64,000 nucleotides of DNA from Echeneis naucrates (lineage: Eukaryota; Chordata; Actinopteri; Carangiformes; Echeneidae), in the NCBI RefSeq assembly GCF_900963305.1, contig NC_042531.1, forward strand, positions 630,001 to 694,000. Direction: 5' to 3'. Below the pieces are notes generated by a model. The model saw nothing but the letters and a program-made list of their open reading frames with translations, was not told the origin of the DNA and ran no database searches. Below, piece by piece: positions 27,001 to 37,685 of the stretch. Both the position numbers and the translations under genes were made by a program. Every line of letters starts with the position of its first letter. The stretch's first letter is position 1.

Positions 27001-29893
27001 ACAACAGGAACAAAAGATAGAGCATCATGATGCAGCAGCCAGAACAGCAGAGTCAGACAAACACACAGCTGCTGAGAGAGGCCGAAGACCTCATCAGACC
27101 AGGTGTGTGTTCAGGTCGGTCCAGGTGTCATCACTGGACCAAATGTTGCCCAGCAACCATGACAACACCCAACTTTGTTGTTTTCAGGTCCTTGGTGTTA
27201 ACAGTCAATACTACTAACATCAGAGCAATGAATCGTGGGATATGCAGGACTGTGATGGTCAGAAAAGGACACATCTGAAGGGACTTGGATGCAACATCAT
27301 ATATGACCATTAGTTGAACGACACTTTTCATCATGCAATGTGGGATACTTTGAGTCCACTATAGAAGGCCTGATACTCTGTTAGAGGGAGGAGACAAAGA
27401 GCTCTCATTGGCTGTTTGATAAAATGAGTTAAATATGAATGTGAGGCATCAAAGTCCCACCAAGAGACACTGACAGACCAGAAGTTAAAAAGACCAACAG
27501 AAGAGAAGCTTCAGTGGAAGACTGATGAGCGGTGAGGTTCTCTGAGACTCGGTCTGCAGTAACGGCGAAGGACTGATGAAGCTGTGCTGCTGGTGTCTCG
27601 TGTCAGGACACATTCAGGAATTTGCTGTGAGGTGAGAGGTGTATGGACTTGTCTGCTGTTCAACACCTAATATATCCAGAATGTGTTTAGGCTTATCCAC
27701 TCCAGTTATTGGATGAGGACAAGGACAGATGTTTATCACTGCAGAGATTCATACAGTCACATTCCTGTCTTTGCTCAAATACATTCAATTTCTTCTGTTC
27801 ATATTTAGAATTTTGGAGTTTTCCTTTCTGCATGGTCTGATCCTTATTGTTGATGTCCTTCTACGTTATCTACATCCTTTTTAACCTTTGAGCTTTCTTA
27901 GTCTGGCTGTGTCACGGAGTAGGTGAAGAGTGTTCAGTACCTGAGTTGTCAAATTGCAGCACCTGACAGTTGGAGGAGCTTTTCCAGGGGCAGCTGTACA
28001 CGGCTCCTCGCTCCACAACGCTGCTGTCCCCCGAGGTGTTGGCCCGAGGAGCTCCAATCAGAACGTCTGATCTGAGGAAGAGGAGGAGAGTGTTACACCT
28101 CCACACACACAACGGTCTAATGTGATGCTGCACAAACTGAACTGACTCTAATCTCTCAGTCATACGATGGCTGAAAGAGTCTGTGTGTGTCCATGTCAGG
28201 TAGGTCTGCAACTCAACAGTGTCTTTCATTAGACTCTCACTGCCCAAAAGATCAATACAACATTTAAAACCTGGATCAATGAACCACGGTGTCAAAAACC
28301 AGACCCTTCATTGATTGGAAGAACCCTGTGGAAATACAGAGGAAAACAGAGGAAATACCAGGATGACGGTCCCCAAACGCACCACTGTATAGAACAGATT
28401 CTGAGGATCTGGTCAGCAGTCGACAAGCTGAGCGGCTCAGAATATGAGCTGATCACCGACTCAGACAGAAACTGGGCCGAACACTCAGCCTTTGTTCACA
28501 GCAGCCTGTTTCACTCAGGGTTTATCTGAACACGTTCCTGAAGACAGCAGAGTGTTTGGAGGATTAGGACTCACGGAAAAAAATTTTAACTGTTTACTCC
28601 GGTGGGGGGGCGGCCGGCTCTGCCAGGCTCCGAGCTGTTTATAGGACACTGGATCAGTCCGATTGATTTACTGTGTTGGAGCAGTCAGCAGACCCACATT
28701 AAAACATCTGAGGAGTTTGTTTCCTGTCCGAGTTCACAACTGGATTTTACTACAAAACACACAACAACACCGAGCTGCTTGTTCACACTGAACCTCTGAG
28801 TCCAACACAGAAGTTAGAATTACTCCTGAGCTCACACCTGCTTTGATCACAGCAGGAGATCACATCAGATCAGATCCAGTTTGTCCTGTTGCTGTTGAGA
28901 ACAAACGAAAAGACAAAATGTTTCCAGACCAAAAACCTGAAAATATTGAACACTGACTCAGCTGGAACATGAAGCTCAAACTGAAGGTGTGTTAGACTGG
29001 TCCTGCAGCAGATCTTCATCCATGAAGGCTCTAATGTTCAGTGTTCTTACTGCACAATAGTTCTGACCATCAGTTATTGATCTTTTTGATTACTGTCCAT
29101 GTAAAAAATAACTGAATTTGCCAGCAACCACAACTCTGACCAATAAAATGGATAAAGTACATTTATAGCACAACTCTGGTTGTGTTTGGACACCACAACA
29201 CATAGCCAATGTTAGCAGGATCTGTGAGTGCCACAATCTAGCGAGCCCAGAGGCCTTCACTGGCTCCATTGGCTCAGTTTTCCCTGAAGTTGGCATATTT
29301 TTGGGAGCGGCTGCTTCCACACAGCTTTTAGGGGTCGTGAGGTGAAGTTAGACGGAGGAGCAGACAGACTCCGGGCTGACTCACTTCCTTCAACGTTCAC
29401 ACCTCAGATAGAAGTGGGACGAAGTCAGAATTGGCGTTGGGACAGTCCAAAAAACAACACATTATTCATTCATTAAAGCAGCTGATTGGGATCAATACAG
29501 AGAATCATTTCATCTGAAGGGAACTGTTCCGATGAGGGAGGTGTCTCAGGTCGGACTGATACTGAGTCCCCTCAGAGGTCAAAGGTCAGAGGTTAAAGGA
29601 TGACTTTGTTTCTACGGTTACATCTGAATTTTAAAAGGAATCTGCTTCAGGTTCCTGCAGTCTGGACCAGGTTTTATCTGGACCCTGGAGTCCCCTTACT
29701 GTTGGGTCCCCGGCGGCCTGAAGAAGTCCACCGAGAAGCCGAAGTAGCTCCGGTCCGGTCCGGAGAACACGGCCGGTCTGCTCACATCCAGGTTGAAGGA
29801 GCCGCTCCGCTGGAACTGAGCCCAGACCAGGACCAGGACCAGGACCGGGACCAGGACCCGGACCCGACCAACAGCCGACCGAGCTCCGGCCAT
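14829..29893 (-). CDS. itgav: Integrin alpha-V, 32 coding exons
   Basis: Alpha subunit of RGD-binding integrins; pairs with several beta chains and can activate latent TGF-beta. Exons (minus): 29700-29893, 27941-28071, 25942-26033, 25739-25853, 25515-25576, 25258-25300, 24034-24156, 23760-23804, 23641-23684, 23503-23559, 23257-23309, 23102-23177, 22854-22983, 22686-22783, 22353-22446, 22233-22278, 21814-21921, 21668-21723, 21443-21597, 21218-21349, 21075-21142, 20839-20983, 20327-20419, 20083-20162, 19701-19781, 19497-19602, 19248-19406, 17367-17498, 15661-15774, 15477-15584, 15218-15337, 14829-14921. They sum to 1050 codons plus stop (human 1048), phases all consistent. Landmarks: signal peptide, FNLDV, FG-GAP repeats with Ca sites ([32 protein letters not shown]), [14 protein letters not shown], dibasic HIRKRDL in the usual heavy/light cleavage region, a membrane span and a [11 protein letters not shown] tail. 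The tail and calf-domain matches favour alpha-V over alpha-5, -8 or -IIb. Exon count exceeds the 30 I recall for human. Confidence 0.95.
15850..17363. repeat. TG/GGTCGTTCAGAGTGAGTG minisatellite filling itgav intron 28
   Basis: About 35-40 units of variable-length TG runs joined by TAGGTCGTTCAGAGTGAGTG. Three units carry TACCAGTGTGT before the core (about 15865, 16173, 17248), which matches the sequence across the end of the neighbouring exon (17364 onward). The array stops directly at that exon's splice donor. Confidence 0.95.
17525..19247. repeat. CCCTCAGTAGTTGT minisatellite filling itgav intron 27
   Basis: About 1.7 kb of 14-16-base units (CCCTCAGTAGTTGT / CTCTCAGTGTGT and variants). It runs from 27 bases past one exon right up to the donor of the exon at 19248-19406. 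The donor's own intronic bases (gtgagggacacactgagag on the minus strand) read as the first repeat unit. Confidence 0.95.
19655..19698. repeat. TG/CA microsatellite at the donor of the itgav exon 19701-19781
   Basis: A CA run on the transcribed strand begins within the donor itself (gtacacac). Confidence 0.95.
20485..20822. repeat. GATG/GGAT-type tandem array in itgav intron 22
   Basis: Imperfect GATGGATGGATGATTGATGG units, with an internal duplication of about 120 bases. It fills most of the intron between exons 20839-20983 and 20327-20419, and starts about 20 bases from the donor. Confidence 0.93.
22317..22350. repeat. CA microsatellite at the donor of the itgav exon 22353-22446
   Basis: Transcribed strand reads ccag, then gtacacacac; the CA run starts at intron position 3. 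Confidence 0.95.
22831..22851. repeat. CA microsatellite at the donor of the itgav exon 22854-22983
   Basis: Transcribed strand reads aacg, then gtaacacacac, directly at the 5' splice site. Confidence 0.95.
23984..24023. repeat. CA microsatellite near the donor of the itgav exon 24034-24156
   Basis: The transcribed strand reads gtaaccacagacacacac from the donor, so the CA run starts about 11 bases into the intron. Confidence 0.93.
25026..25090 (+). mobile_element. tRNA-type SINE fragment in an itgav intron
   Basis: Contains GGCATGGTGGTCCAGCAGG, then GGTTTGAACCCC and GGGTCTTTGTGTCC. This is the order seen in common fish tRNA-derived repeats (A-box-like head, B-box-like GGTTTGAAC, then a GGGTCTTTCTGTGTG-like body). 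It is truncated and has an internal gap. The family name is not assigned. Confidence 0.5.
26034..27940 (-). other. itgav intron 2
   Basis: A 1.9 kb intron between the exon ending GEYIL and the exon carrying [11 protein letters not shown] see no exon, tandem array or recognisable mobile element in it. Confidence 0.6.
28072..29699 (-). other. itgav intron 1
   Basis: A 1.6 kb intron following the signal-peptide exon. It is unique-looking sequence with no additional coding exon seen. Confidence 0.6.
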
Positions 29894-30230
29894 GGCCGAT
29901 GACCGCTGGAAACACCGAGGAGGATGAACCCGTCAGCCCGGCAGTCCGCCCGGGTCCCCGAGGCTCGTCTCCGCCGGAGGAGGCTCGACGCAGCCGGCTG
30001 TAAAGCTCCGGAGAACAGGAGGCCGCCGGGAGCACTCAGTCTGACCGCATTTCAGGCTCCGCAGCCGGCCGCCAACGAGCTCGAGTCGGTCCGGAGGAGT
30101 TAGCTGGTTTAGCCGAGAACAGCGACAGAAACACGGCAACAAGCTGCGGGAGAGGCCGCTGTGTGTGTCCGTGTGTGTCTCTGTGTGTACAGCTGACGTC
30201 AAGCCAGGATGTCAAACCGCATATCCGGCT
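29894..30230 (-). promoter_or_regulatory. GC-rich 5' flank / promoter of itgav
   Basis: GC- and CpG-rich sequence starts inside itgav exon 1 and continues upstream to about 30.2 kb, in contrast with the surrounding AT-richer DNA. This fits a CpG-island promoter and 5' UTR. No transcription start was assigned. Confidence 0.5.
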
Positions 30231-30600
30231 CTGTTCTTTCAAAACAAAAGCCGTCCCGTCTGTGTCTCTGTTTTAATAAACTGAGGACCTCACAACGAAT
30301 CCGGATCCGAGCCAAGCTCTCACGGAGACAGAACACTTCAACACAACCGGGCCTCTTTGGACCTGATGGTCAGTGGACAGATGGATCTGTAGGCTCTTAG
30401 GCACCAAACTGGACCAAAGGTGGGGTCGGCGTGCTTTTACTTTGAAGGCCGTGTCGTACTGTGTGTTCCGGTCTATCGTTGTTGAACTTGACCCAGAAGA
30501 CAACAGGAAGTCCATTCTTTATCAGGCTGGGTGAGGTCAGGGGGTTTTGGGGCTGTGAAAGTGAAAAGCACAGAGTACTGATCATAATGTTGTGTGTCTG

Positions 30601-30631
<31 letters not shown>

Positions 30632-31007
30632 CAGACACATGAACTCTGTGTGACCTTCAAAACGTGTCTCTGAGTTTGTTTTGACCATATTTGGTCATCA
30701 GGTGATCAAACACTCAGCTGTGTTTGTTTTCAACCTTTCTGGTATTTTAAGGCATGTTACATTAAAATTGAATAGACCAATAGGAGCGTCCAAACAATTT
30801 ATGGAAACATGTTTGCCACGGTAACAGTGATGACCACAGCAACTTTACTGAGACAGATGAACCCTACTGTCCCCTGTCAGCTGAGACGGTCAGATCCAGT
30901 CCAGGTTGGTCCAAAGTTAGGACAGACAAGTCTCAGGTCAAGTCCCAAGTCAGGAGGAACTGGACTGTATTCATCGAGTCTGGAATCAGATCCAGTTCAA
31001 GCTTTTA

Positions 31008-31085
31008 GCCCCGAGGAGTCGGCCCCTGATGGCCTTTGATAGAACGACGGTTTAAGGCTCTTCAGTCCAGATACAGGTCCAGGTC
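31008..31085 (+). repeat. Short dispersed repeat, copy 1
   Basis: Shares CCCTGATGG, GGTTTAAGGCTCTTCAG, CCAGA and CAGGTCCAGGT, in the same order, with 32622-32700. GGTTTAAGGC resembles the D-arm of Leu/Ser tRNAs, so a tRNA-derived SINE head is possible. That link is weak. Confidence 0.45.
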
Positions 31086-31139
31086 AAGAGCTACTCAACC
31101 ATGAAGTCCAAAGTCAAGAAAGGTCAGGGCAGTCCAGGT

Positions 31140-31735
31140 CCAGTTTGACTGATGGACAGACTGAAGGACAGACTGAGGACAGACTGATGGACAGACTGAG
31201 GACAGACTGATGGACAGACTGAGGACAGAACAAAGGACAGAATGAAGACAGACTGAAGGACAGAATGAAGACAGACTAAAGGACAGAATGAGGACAGACT
31301 GAAGGACAGAATGAAGACAGACTGAAGACAGAATGGAGGACAGAATAAAGACAGATTGGAGGACAGAATAAAGACAGACTGAAGACAGAATGAAGACAGA
31401 CTGAAGACAGAATAAAGACAGATTGGAGGACAGAATAAAGACAGACTGAAGACAGAATGAAGACAGACTGAAGACAGAATGGAGGACAGAATAAAGACAG
31501 ACTGAAGACAGAATGGAGGACAGAATGAAGACAGACTGAAGACAGAATGGAGGACAGAATAAAGACAGACTGAAGACAGAATGAAGACAGAATGGAGGAC
31601 AGAATGAAGACAGACTGAAGACAGAATGGAGGACAGAATGAAGACAGACTGAAGACAGAATGGAGGACAGAATAAAGACAGACTGAAGACAGAATGAAGA
31701 CAGAATGGAGGACAGAATAAAGACAGACTGTTTTT
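31140..31735. repeat. GACAGA-type minisatellite
   Basis: About 600 bases of GACAGACTGAAGACAGAATG-like units, with GGAGGACAGAATAAA variants and a longer superunit of about 60-100 bases. Long minus-strand frames (Ser/Leu/Phe/Cys-rich) are repeat translation. Confidence 0.95.
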
Positions 31736-32621
31736 CTTCTTATTTGGCCATGAGCTGCTCTGAATGTGTTGCAATGAAGTGTGCTGTAAAGAATGTGTGG
31801 CAGGACTCCCAGGGGGTTTGGGGGTTGGGGGGTGCGTCTGTGTGTGTCTGTGTGCATCTGTGTGTGTCCATCTATGTTTGTAAGGGCCAATTTGTATTTG
31901 AGACCTTTGCTGTCCTCAGTGGGACAGACCAACAAAGACTGCCTGAAGGTTTGGACATGGTCCATGATCTTAGAGCTCAGGGGAGGGGCTCATTACTGTC
32001 ATTGCACAAATGTGTGTGTTAGTGTGGTGTAATACACACTGAGGGAGTGAGGAAGCATTCTTGTGTATTTGTGTAAGACAGAGAGAGACAGAGACAGAGA
32101 GAAGTGTAGTAAATGACTGCAGTCCGAACTATGGCGATTATGTAACCCGGTCCCATGTAGTGTGTGTGTGTGTGTGTGTCTGTTGTTGGTCTCGATCTTC
32201 TGATGTTTATGGTTCATTTAAAGAAGTTTTTGGACTCAGAAGGAACTTCCTGTCTGCTGGCTGTTTGCGGTGTTACATTGTTCTTGTTGAAGTGTGTGTA
32301 TGAGTGTGTGTTGTGTGTGTCTCAACTTGGAACAGCACAACAGTTTGAAGGAACGTAAACAAGATCAGTTCAGTTGTTCCACATGTGGAAGGATCATCCG
32401 AGTTGCAGGACCTGCAGATCATTCCTGCTGACAGAGTGAACTCCTGACTAACACATTCACACTCAACCAGCTGGTCTTCTGGTCTACCATGTCCCAAACG
32501 GGTCCAGCTGAATCCAGGTCTGGAGACCAACCCAGTAGAGACGGTATTTGGAGGAGAAGTTGGATCTGACCTTCTCCATATATTCTGAATAAATTTCAAT
32601 ACAGTCTGACTTTTTTTTGAC

Positions 32622-32700
32622 CGGTGGGGAGTCCCCTGATGGTCAGCAGATAGGATAATGGTTTAAGGCTCTTCAGACCAGAGTCCAGGTCCAGGTTTAG
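32622..32700 (+). repeat. Short dispersed repeat, copy 2
   Basis: Direct-orientation partner of 31008-31085. Together the two copies flank the GACAGA array and about 0.9 kb of other sequence. The family is not recognised. Confidence 0.45.
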
Positions 32701-33119
32701 ACACAGTTTCTGGTCTGGACGCTGGTGTGGTCCCAGGATCCTGACTGACTCAGCAGAAATCCAGATCCATTAGACCAGGTCAACTAAAGACCACTCAACG
32801 TCTCATTTAGCTCATGAAAACAGCTAAAAGGAGAGTATCAAGCCTCAGCATTCATATTGATATTGTTTATATCACCTGGGTCCTTATATATCCATAAAAA
32901 ATTCATTTTTATATTCTTTTGATTACGTATCAAACTTTGTGTGTAACTGTGATTCCTGTCAGAAAATATCAGTTTAATTTCTGGTGACTGAAAAACAAAG
33001 AAAAGTCACAACACTGATCAGTTGTGAAAACATTGCAGTTGATAATAATCTTTATATAATAATTCAAATATACTTTCAACATCCCAACATTACATCACAA
33101 CTTCTTTCGTGTTAATACG

Positions 33120-34046
33120 TCAGTTGATTTCAGCTTGAAGGAACAGCTTCTTCAGGTGTTTAGAGATTTCCTTCATTTTCAGCCCATACATTATCGGATT
33201 AAACAGAGGATGATACATGACAATTTGTAATGTCATTATCAAACGTACAGTTTTGGGGAAATCTGATTCCAGCTGAACGGTAATGACATCGAACGCACAC
33301 AGACAAGAGAAGTTAATTAAAACGATCAGGTGCGGGAAACAGGTCTGAGCTGCCTTCTTCCTGACGTCTCTGCTGCTCCTGTAGGAGATCAGAAGAATCC
33401 TGCTGTAGGTGAACAGGATGAAGAGCAGAGGGAGGAGCGCAACATTCAGCAAAATCACCATGTCATGGATAATTTGTGCTCTGGAGATGCCACACTGGAG
33501 TTTGTAAACTGTGTTGTTGCAAAAAATCCCTTTCAACGTGAAGCTGCAGAGTTTTTTATCAGCACTCAGTCCGGCAGGCACAGCGACCTGCGAGGCCGGC
33601 AGGAGCCAGGCTACCATCAGAAAGACAATCACAGTAGTTTTCCTCATGATGGTCGGATACTGCAGAGGTTTACAGATGGACACATACCTGTCGTAGGCCA
33701 TGGCCGACAACAGCAAGAACTCTGAACCGCCTAAAGAGTAGAATACATGAAACTGAAGGAGACAGGCTGAATAAGAAATGACCTGTTTCTCTGATAAAAA
33801 GTCGACCAAAAGCTTCGGGTAGATAACAGAGCTGAGAAGAACAGAGTTGATCAACAAAGCTGCAATGAAAATGTACATGGGCTCATGGAGGTTTCTGTGG
33901 ATCCAGATCAGATATACAATGGTGGAGTTAGTGCAAATTATTAGAATATATACAATAAATATACAAATAAAATACAGATATCTGTATTTTTCGACCTCCA
34001 CATACCCACCAAGAGTAACATAGGTCACATTAAATTCATCATCCAT
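33120..34046 (-). CDS. Odorant receptor (class A GPCR), intact, OR-1
   Basis: Seven-transmembrane receptor expected in the cilia of olfactory neurons. Single-exon frame of 308 residues, the usual length for the family. N-glycosylation site NVT (residue 6), LHEPMY (53-58), Cys95 with extracellular-loop-2 cysteines 167/176/185, MAYDRYVSICKPLQYPTIM after TM3 (DRY at 119-121), KAAQTCFPHL before TM6 (231-240) and PLFNPIMYGLK in TM7. LHEPMY and GLK mark it as a fish receptor; I cannot assign the subfamily or ligand. It shares the upstream 20-base element (34231-34250) with the other receptors of the cluster and is the cluster member nearest itgav. Confidence 0.93.
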   Translation of the reverse strand: MDDEFNVTYVTLGGYVEVEKYRYLYFICIFIVYILIICTNSTIVYLIWIHRNLHEPMYIFIAALLINSVLLSSVIYPKLLVDFLSEKQVISYSACLLQFHVFYSLGGSEFLLLSAMAYDRYVSICKPLQYPTIMRKTTVIVFLMVAWLLPASQVAVPAGLSADKKLCSFTLKGIFCNNTVYKLQCGISRAQIIHDMVILLNVALLPLLFILFTYSRILLISYRSSRDVRKKAAQTCFPHLIVLINFSCLCAFDVITVQLESDFPKTVRLIMTLQIVMYHPLFNPIMYGLKMKEISKHLKKLFLQAEIN

Positions 34047-34230
34047 TAATTAATCTGATCAAAAGAAGATCATTCAACAGGGAAGTTCTTATAATTACAC
34101 AGGAAGTGCCTCTGTAAACCGAGCGAACATGTCAGCTGTAGCTGAGTGTTTTACCTGACCGCTGATAGAGAGCTCAGCTCCAGGACTGAGGCGGCTCAGT
34201 CCACTCCATGTTTTTATCAGATCCTATCAT

Positions 34231-34250
34231 CCTCCATGGATCTCATTACT
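34231..34250 (-). promoter_or_regulatory. Shared odorant-receptor upstream element (OR-1)
   Basis: Minus strand reads AGTAATGAGATCCATGGAGG, followed toward the gene by TGATAAAAAC-like sequence. It lies about 185 bases before the OR-1 ATG. It contains a homeodomain-type TAATGA and a palindromic TCCATGGA. Confidence 0.6.
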
Positions 34251-34735
34251 CTTTTCACCAACAACTGCAAACACATAAACAACTTCATCAAACTCCAGAG
34301 GCCCAAAGTTACGGTTACAACTTTCAGTGCAAAATAGGTCATTGAACTCAGCAGGACCTGCAGGGAATCATGGGAAACTGTGAATGTGAACTCAGATTAC
34401 TTGAATCTCTGTAATCTTTCCTCATTTTCTGAAGTGTTCTGAAGTGAAGGCATGAGGGTTTAAATTTACAGGGAAAAGAAGGAACTGGATTCATTTATAA
34501 GTGAAGTTCAGAAAAACAGTTTGAGCATCCTTCATTGACTCTATGACTTCGAGTTGGAATTTTATCTGCCAGCCATCTTTGTGTTTTGAAACATGTTGAA
34601 ATCATATTTGGAGGAGGAGGTGGATTGTACTCTCTCCTGACTGGGTGGTAAAATTTGTCAATCACTCAGTGCCCTGCCCCAACACCTCCACTCCTTCCTC
34701 TAAATGGAGCATCATCCCGATCCCAGCTCCAAAAT

Positions 34736-34787
34736 GGTCACTTCTGTTGCCCCACAACCTTATTTTTGTGGGGCAACAGAAGTGACC
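34736..34787. repeat. Perfect inverted repeat (22-base arms, 8-base loop) from opposed SINE heads
   Basis: Arms at 34736-34757 and 34766-34787 are exact reverse complements; the loop is CCTTATTT. The right arm continues on the minus strand into a fish SINE-like head (GGGCAGCACGGTGGCATAGT, with an A-box-like TGGCATAGTGG). The left arm is the same sequence in opposite orientation. Confidence 0.95.
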
Positions 34788-34806
34788 ACTATGCCACCGT
34801 GCTGCC

Positions 34807-35715
34807 CGATATGAATATCATTAAGAAGACTATAAAGTGTGTATGAAGTGAAACAAGCTTCCTGTAAACCTGAATGAGATGAACACTAAAAGACAACAGG
34901 AAACTAGTCATTGCATTTCTGTAACATACTTTAGTAAAAGAAGCAGAACCAGGCCTCGAGGCCGCAGATGAGAAATGGTGTAGAAAGGTTTTTGAAGTGA
35001 GGTTACTTTGAAATAATCCGGACACATGGAAGGACTGAAGCTTCAGCAGGAGGTGAGCTTGGTAAGAGTGAAACACTACATCTATTCCAGTGTTGCAGGG
35101 AGTTCAGGTAAAATGGCCCACCTTCAGTGGAGGTAAGGTGGAGAGTCAAAGGTGTTACAGAGGAAAGACTCAGGAGAAATGAGTCTGAAGATTTTCTTTG
35201 GGTTCACTCAGTGAACGGACCCCCCATTGGGACGGCCTTGTTGGCAGACAACCTTTTCTGGAGGAACACAGTGTCCAGGGTGGAAGTCAGCAAGACCTGG
35301 AAGTATCTGTGAAGTATTCCAGGCTTTGATTTGATTGGGGTGACCCTTGGTGGAGGCCGATGAGTCGCAGAGTGAGGTTGACGTATTCTGGATGTTTTAT
35401 ACTTCCATGCTGGGAAGTGATCTGCATATTCAGATGCATCTGGAGGGAGTTTATGGACATTATTTTAAATATTGTTCATCAAGGTTTGAACAGGTCATGT
35501 TTGTAAAAGAGAATCAGTTCTCAGACAATTTACCTGGTAAAGTAAAAGAAAAAAAGATATGTGGTTCTTTCTTCATAAGACAAAGAGACATAAAAGCTTT
35601 GTTAAAAACTGTAATGTTGTCCTGAGGACTGTTGTGATGTCACACTGGGCTGTGACTGGAGGCCTCCAGGGTTTGATGAAGGTCTTTACATGTTACAATC
35701 TATTCCAGAGGAAAG
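34807..35715. other. Non-genic interval upstream of OR-2
   Basis: It carries three small open frames (95, 61 and 92 residues) that recur in unit B. The recurrence only reflects the recent duplication; none resembles a known protein to me, and composition and context give no support for coding. Confidence 0.5.
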
Positions 35716-35735
35716 TTTAATGAGATCCATGGAGG
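35716..35735 (+). promoter_or_regulatory. Shared odorant-receptor upstream element (OR-2)
   Basis: TTTAATGAGATCCATGGAGG, followed 12 bases later by TATAAAA (35748-35754). It lies 195 bases before the OR-2 ATG. This is the clearest element-plus-TATA arrangement in the cluster. Confidence 0.65.
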
Positions 35736-35930
35736 CTGAAGCAATATTATAAAACTTTCCACAGACTTTATCAGTTGACTTTCTGACTGTTGAGATGAAC
35801 CATCATCAGGTTCAGTATCAGTGAATGAATGACACTCTCAGGCTGATTTTTGGAATATTGGGAAAGTCAGAGTCCTTTTTACTTTTCACTCATGTTTATT
35901 GTTTTACTTGGCATCGATTAGACTCGATTA

Positions 35931-36857
35931 ATGGATGATGAATATAATGTGACATATATAACTCTTACTGGACATGTGGATGTTCATAAACACAGATATC
36001 TTTATTTCTTTATCTTGTTTACAGTTTATATTCTAATAATCTGCTGTAATTTCACCATTGTGGTTCTTATTTGGATCCACAGAAACCTCCATGAGCCCAT
36101 GTACATTTTCATTGCAGCTTTGTTGATCAACTCTGTTCTGTTCAGCTCTAATATCTACCCAAAGTTGTTAATAGACTTTTTATCAGAGAAACAGGTCATT
36201 TCTTATTCAGCCTGTCTCCTTCAGTTTCATGTATTCTACTCTTTAGCTGGTTCAGAGTTCTTGCTGTTGTCGGCCATGGCCTACGACAGGTATGTGTCCA
36301 TCTGTAAACCTCTGCAGTATCCGACCATCATGAGGAAAACTACTGTGATTGTCTTTCTGATTTTATCTTGGCTCATACCTGCCTGTCATATTACAGTTCC
36401 TGCTGTAATCAGTTTGAATATGAAACTGTGTCATTTCATGTTAAATGGAATTTTTTGCAATAACTCTCTTTATACTCTTCACTGTGTAATTTCAAGGTCA
36501 CGGTCTATATTTGGTATTGTTGCCATTATTATGACTGGCCTTCTTCCTCTGCTTTTCATTCTGTTCACATACACCAGGATTCTGGTCATCTCCTACAGAA
36601 GCTGTAAAGCTGTCAAGAAAAAAGCAGCTCAGACGTGTTTACCTCACCTGCTGGTTTTAATCAGCTTCTCCTGTTTATGTGCGTATGATATTATTATAGT
36701 TAGAGTCGGCTCAGAGTTTCCTCAAACTGCTCGTTTCATCATGACTTTACAGGCGATTCTGTACCATCCTCTGTTTAATCCAATTATTTATGGACTGAAA
36801 ATGAAGGAAATCTCTAAACACCTGAAGAGGCTGCTCTGTCAAACCAAAAGGACGTGA
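35931..36857 (+). CDS. Odorant receptor, intact, OR-2 (unit A)
   Basis: Single-exon seven-transmembrane receptor, 308 residues, starting MDDEYNVTYITLTGHVDV. It has the NVT glycosylation site, LHEPMYIFIAALL, MAYDRYVSICKPLQYPTIM, KAAQTCLPHLLVL and PLFNPIIYGLK. The pattern of extracellular cysteines is kept. It is the tandem-duplicate partner of OR-4 (43540-44466), from which it differs at only a handful of residues (Ile/Val in LHEPMY-x, Cys/Ser after DRYVSI, Pro/Leu in HITxAV, Met-Thr/Leu-Ile in TM5). It converges with OR-3 inside the same unit. Ligand unknown. Confidence 0.93.
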   Translation: MDDEYNVTYITLTGHVDVHKHRYLYFFILFTVYILIICCNFTIVVLIWIHRNLHEPMYIFIAALLINSVLFSSNIYPKLLIDFLSEKQVISYSACLLQFHVFYSLAGSEFLLLSAMAYDRYVSICKPLQYPTIMRKTTVIVFLILSWLIPACHITVPAVISLNMKLCHFMLNGIFCNNSLYTLHCVISRSRSIFGIVAIIMTGLLPLLFILFTYTRILVISYRSCKAVKKKAAQTCLPHLLVLISFSCLCAYDIIIVRVGSEFPQTARFIMTLQAILYHPLFNPIIYGLKMKEISKHLKRLLCQTKRT

Positions 36858-37600
36858 TGTATTAAAATGATTAAAATGATGTTAGCCATTTCTTCTGTTG
36901 TGGTGATAGGGGGGGGGTAAGTGGGTTTACATTCTGTAGTCATCTTAATTCATCCACAAATATTGTAGTTTCTAATTTCTTTATGAGGTTTGTGGTTTGA
37001 TCCCCATCTCTTCCAGTACAGTATACCAATTATTCTGAACCTGACTGATACCAAACTGGTGATTCGATGTGTGAAGTGGTCGATAAGACTAGAAAGGTTT
37101 GATGTAAATAGTTTCATTGGTTCCATCATGATCTAGTTCTCAAACCAATTGTTTCCACAAAGGGCAACACAAAGGACAACAAACACGGAAATTGATGGGG
37201 TAAGAAATAAACCAATATCAACAGCTTCAGGTGTGATCCTGTGAACCCGCTCGCAGCAGCTCAGTCAACAGACACACCTGTTCTACAGGTAGAGCAGTCT
37301 CAGCCCTGCACTCAATAACACGTTCCTCTCACTGACTTTTTCATATGTATGTAAAAACAACAATATGTGCTTACTATAATGATGGACAGTGACTAAAATG
37401 TATGATCTGTGAAAAGCACATAGATTAAATATTTAACGTATCTACAACTGATTACAGCCACAAATTACGCCCATTATAAATTTGACATGCGCAGTTCACC
37501 CTTCCATCCCACTGCCGAGGACATTGGGAGGCGGGGCTTATTCCTGCCGCCATCATTATTCTGTAAATGACAGTGAAGCCTTGTGTTTGTTCTAAACATA

Positions 37601-37685
37601 GACACAGAAAGGCCCCAGGCCGGGAATCGAACCCACGATTAAAATAATAATATGCCAATTGGTTGTGTGGCCATTCATAACGAGG
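37601..37685 (-). mobile_element. tRNA-derived SINE fragment
   Basis: On the minus strand GGGTTCGATTCCCGGCCTGG (a B-box) is followed by GGGCCTTTCTGTGTC, the usual body start of common fish tRNA-type SINEs. It lacks acceptor-stem pairing, so it is not a tRNA gene. It is duplicated at 45210-45294. Confidence 0.6.

Larger units (their letters stand above)
30231..33119. other. Repeat-rich spacer between itgav and the odorant-receptor cluster
   Basis: No gene is seen. It holds a CA run (about 30605-30631), the GACAGACTGAAGACAGAATG array (31140-31735) and two copies of a short dispersed repeat (about 31008-31085 and 32622-32700). Confidence 0.6.

Noticed and set aside
31124-31965. Overlapping 216- and 229-codon minus-strand frames
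   Set aside because: Both read through the GACAGA array; Ser/Leu/Phe/Cys periodicity follows the repeat unit.
34789-35625. Small open frames of 95, 61 and 92 codons conserved at 42398-43234
   Set aside because: The second set is a very recent duplicate, so conservation carries no information on coding; no recognisable similarity.
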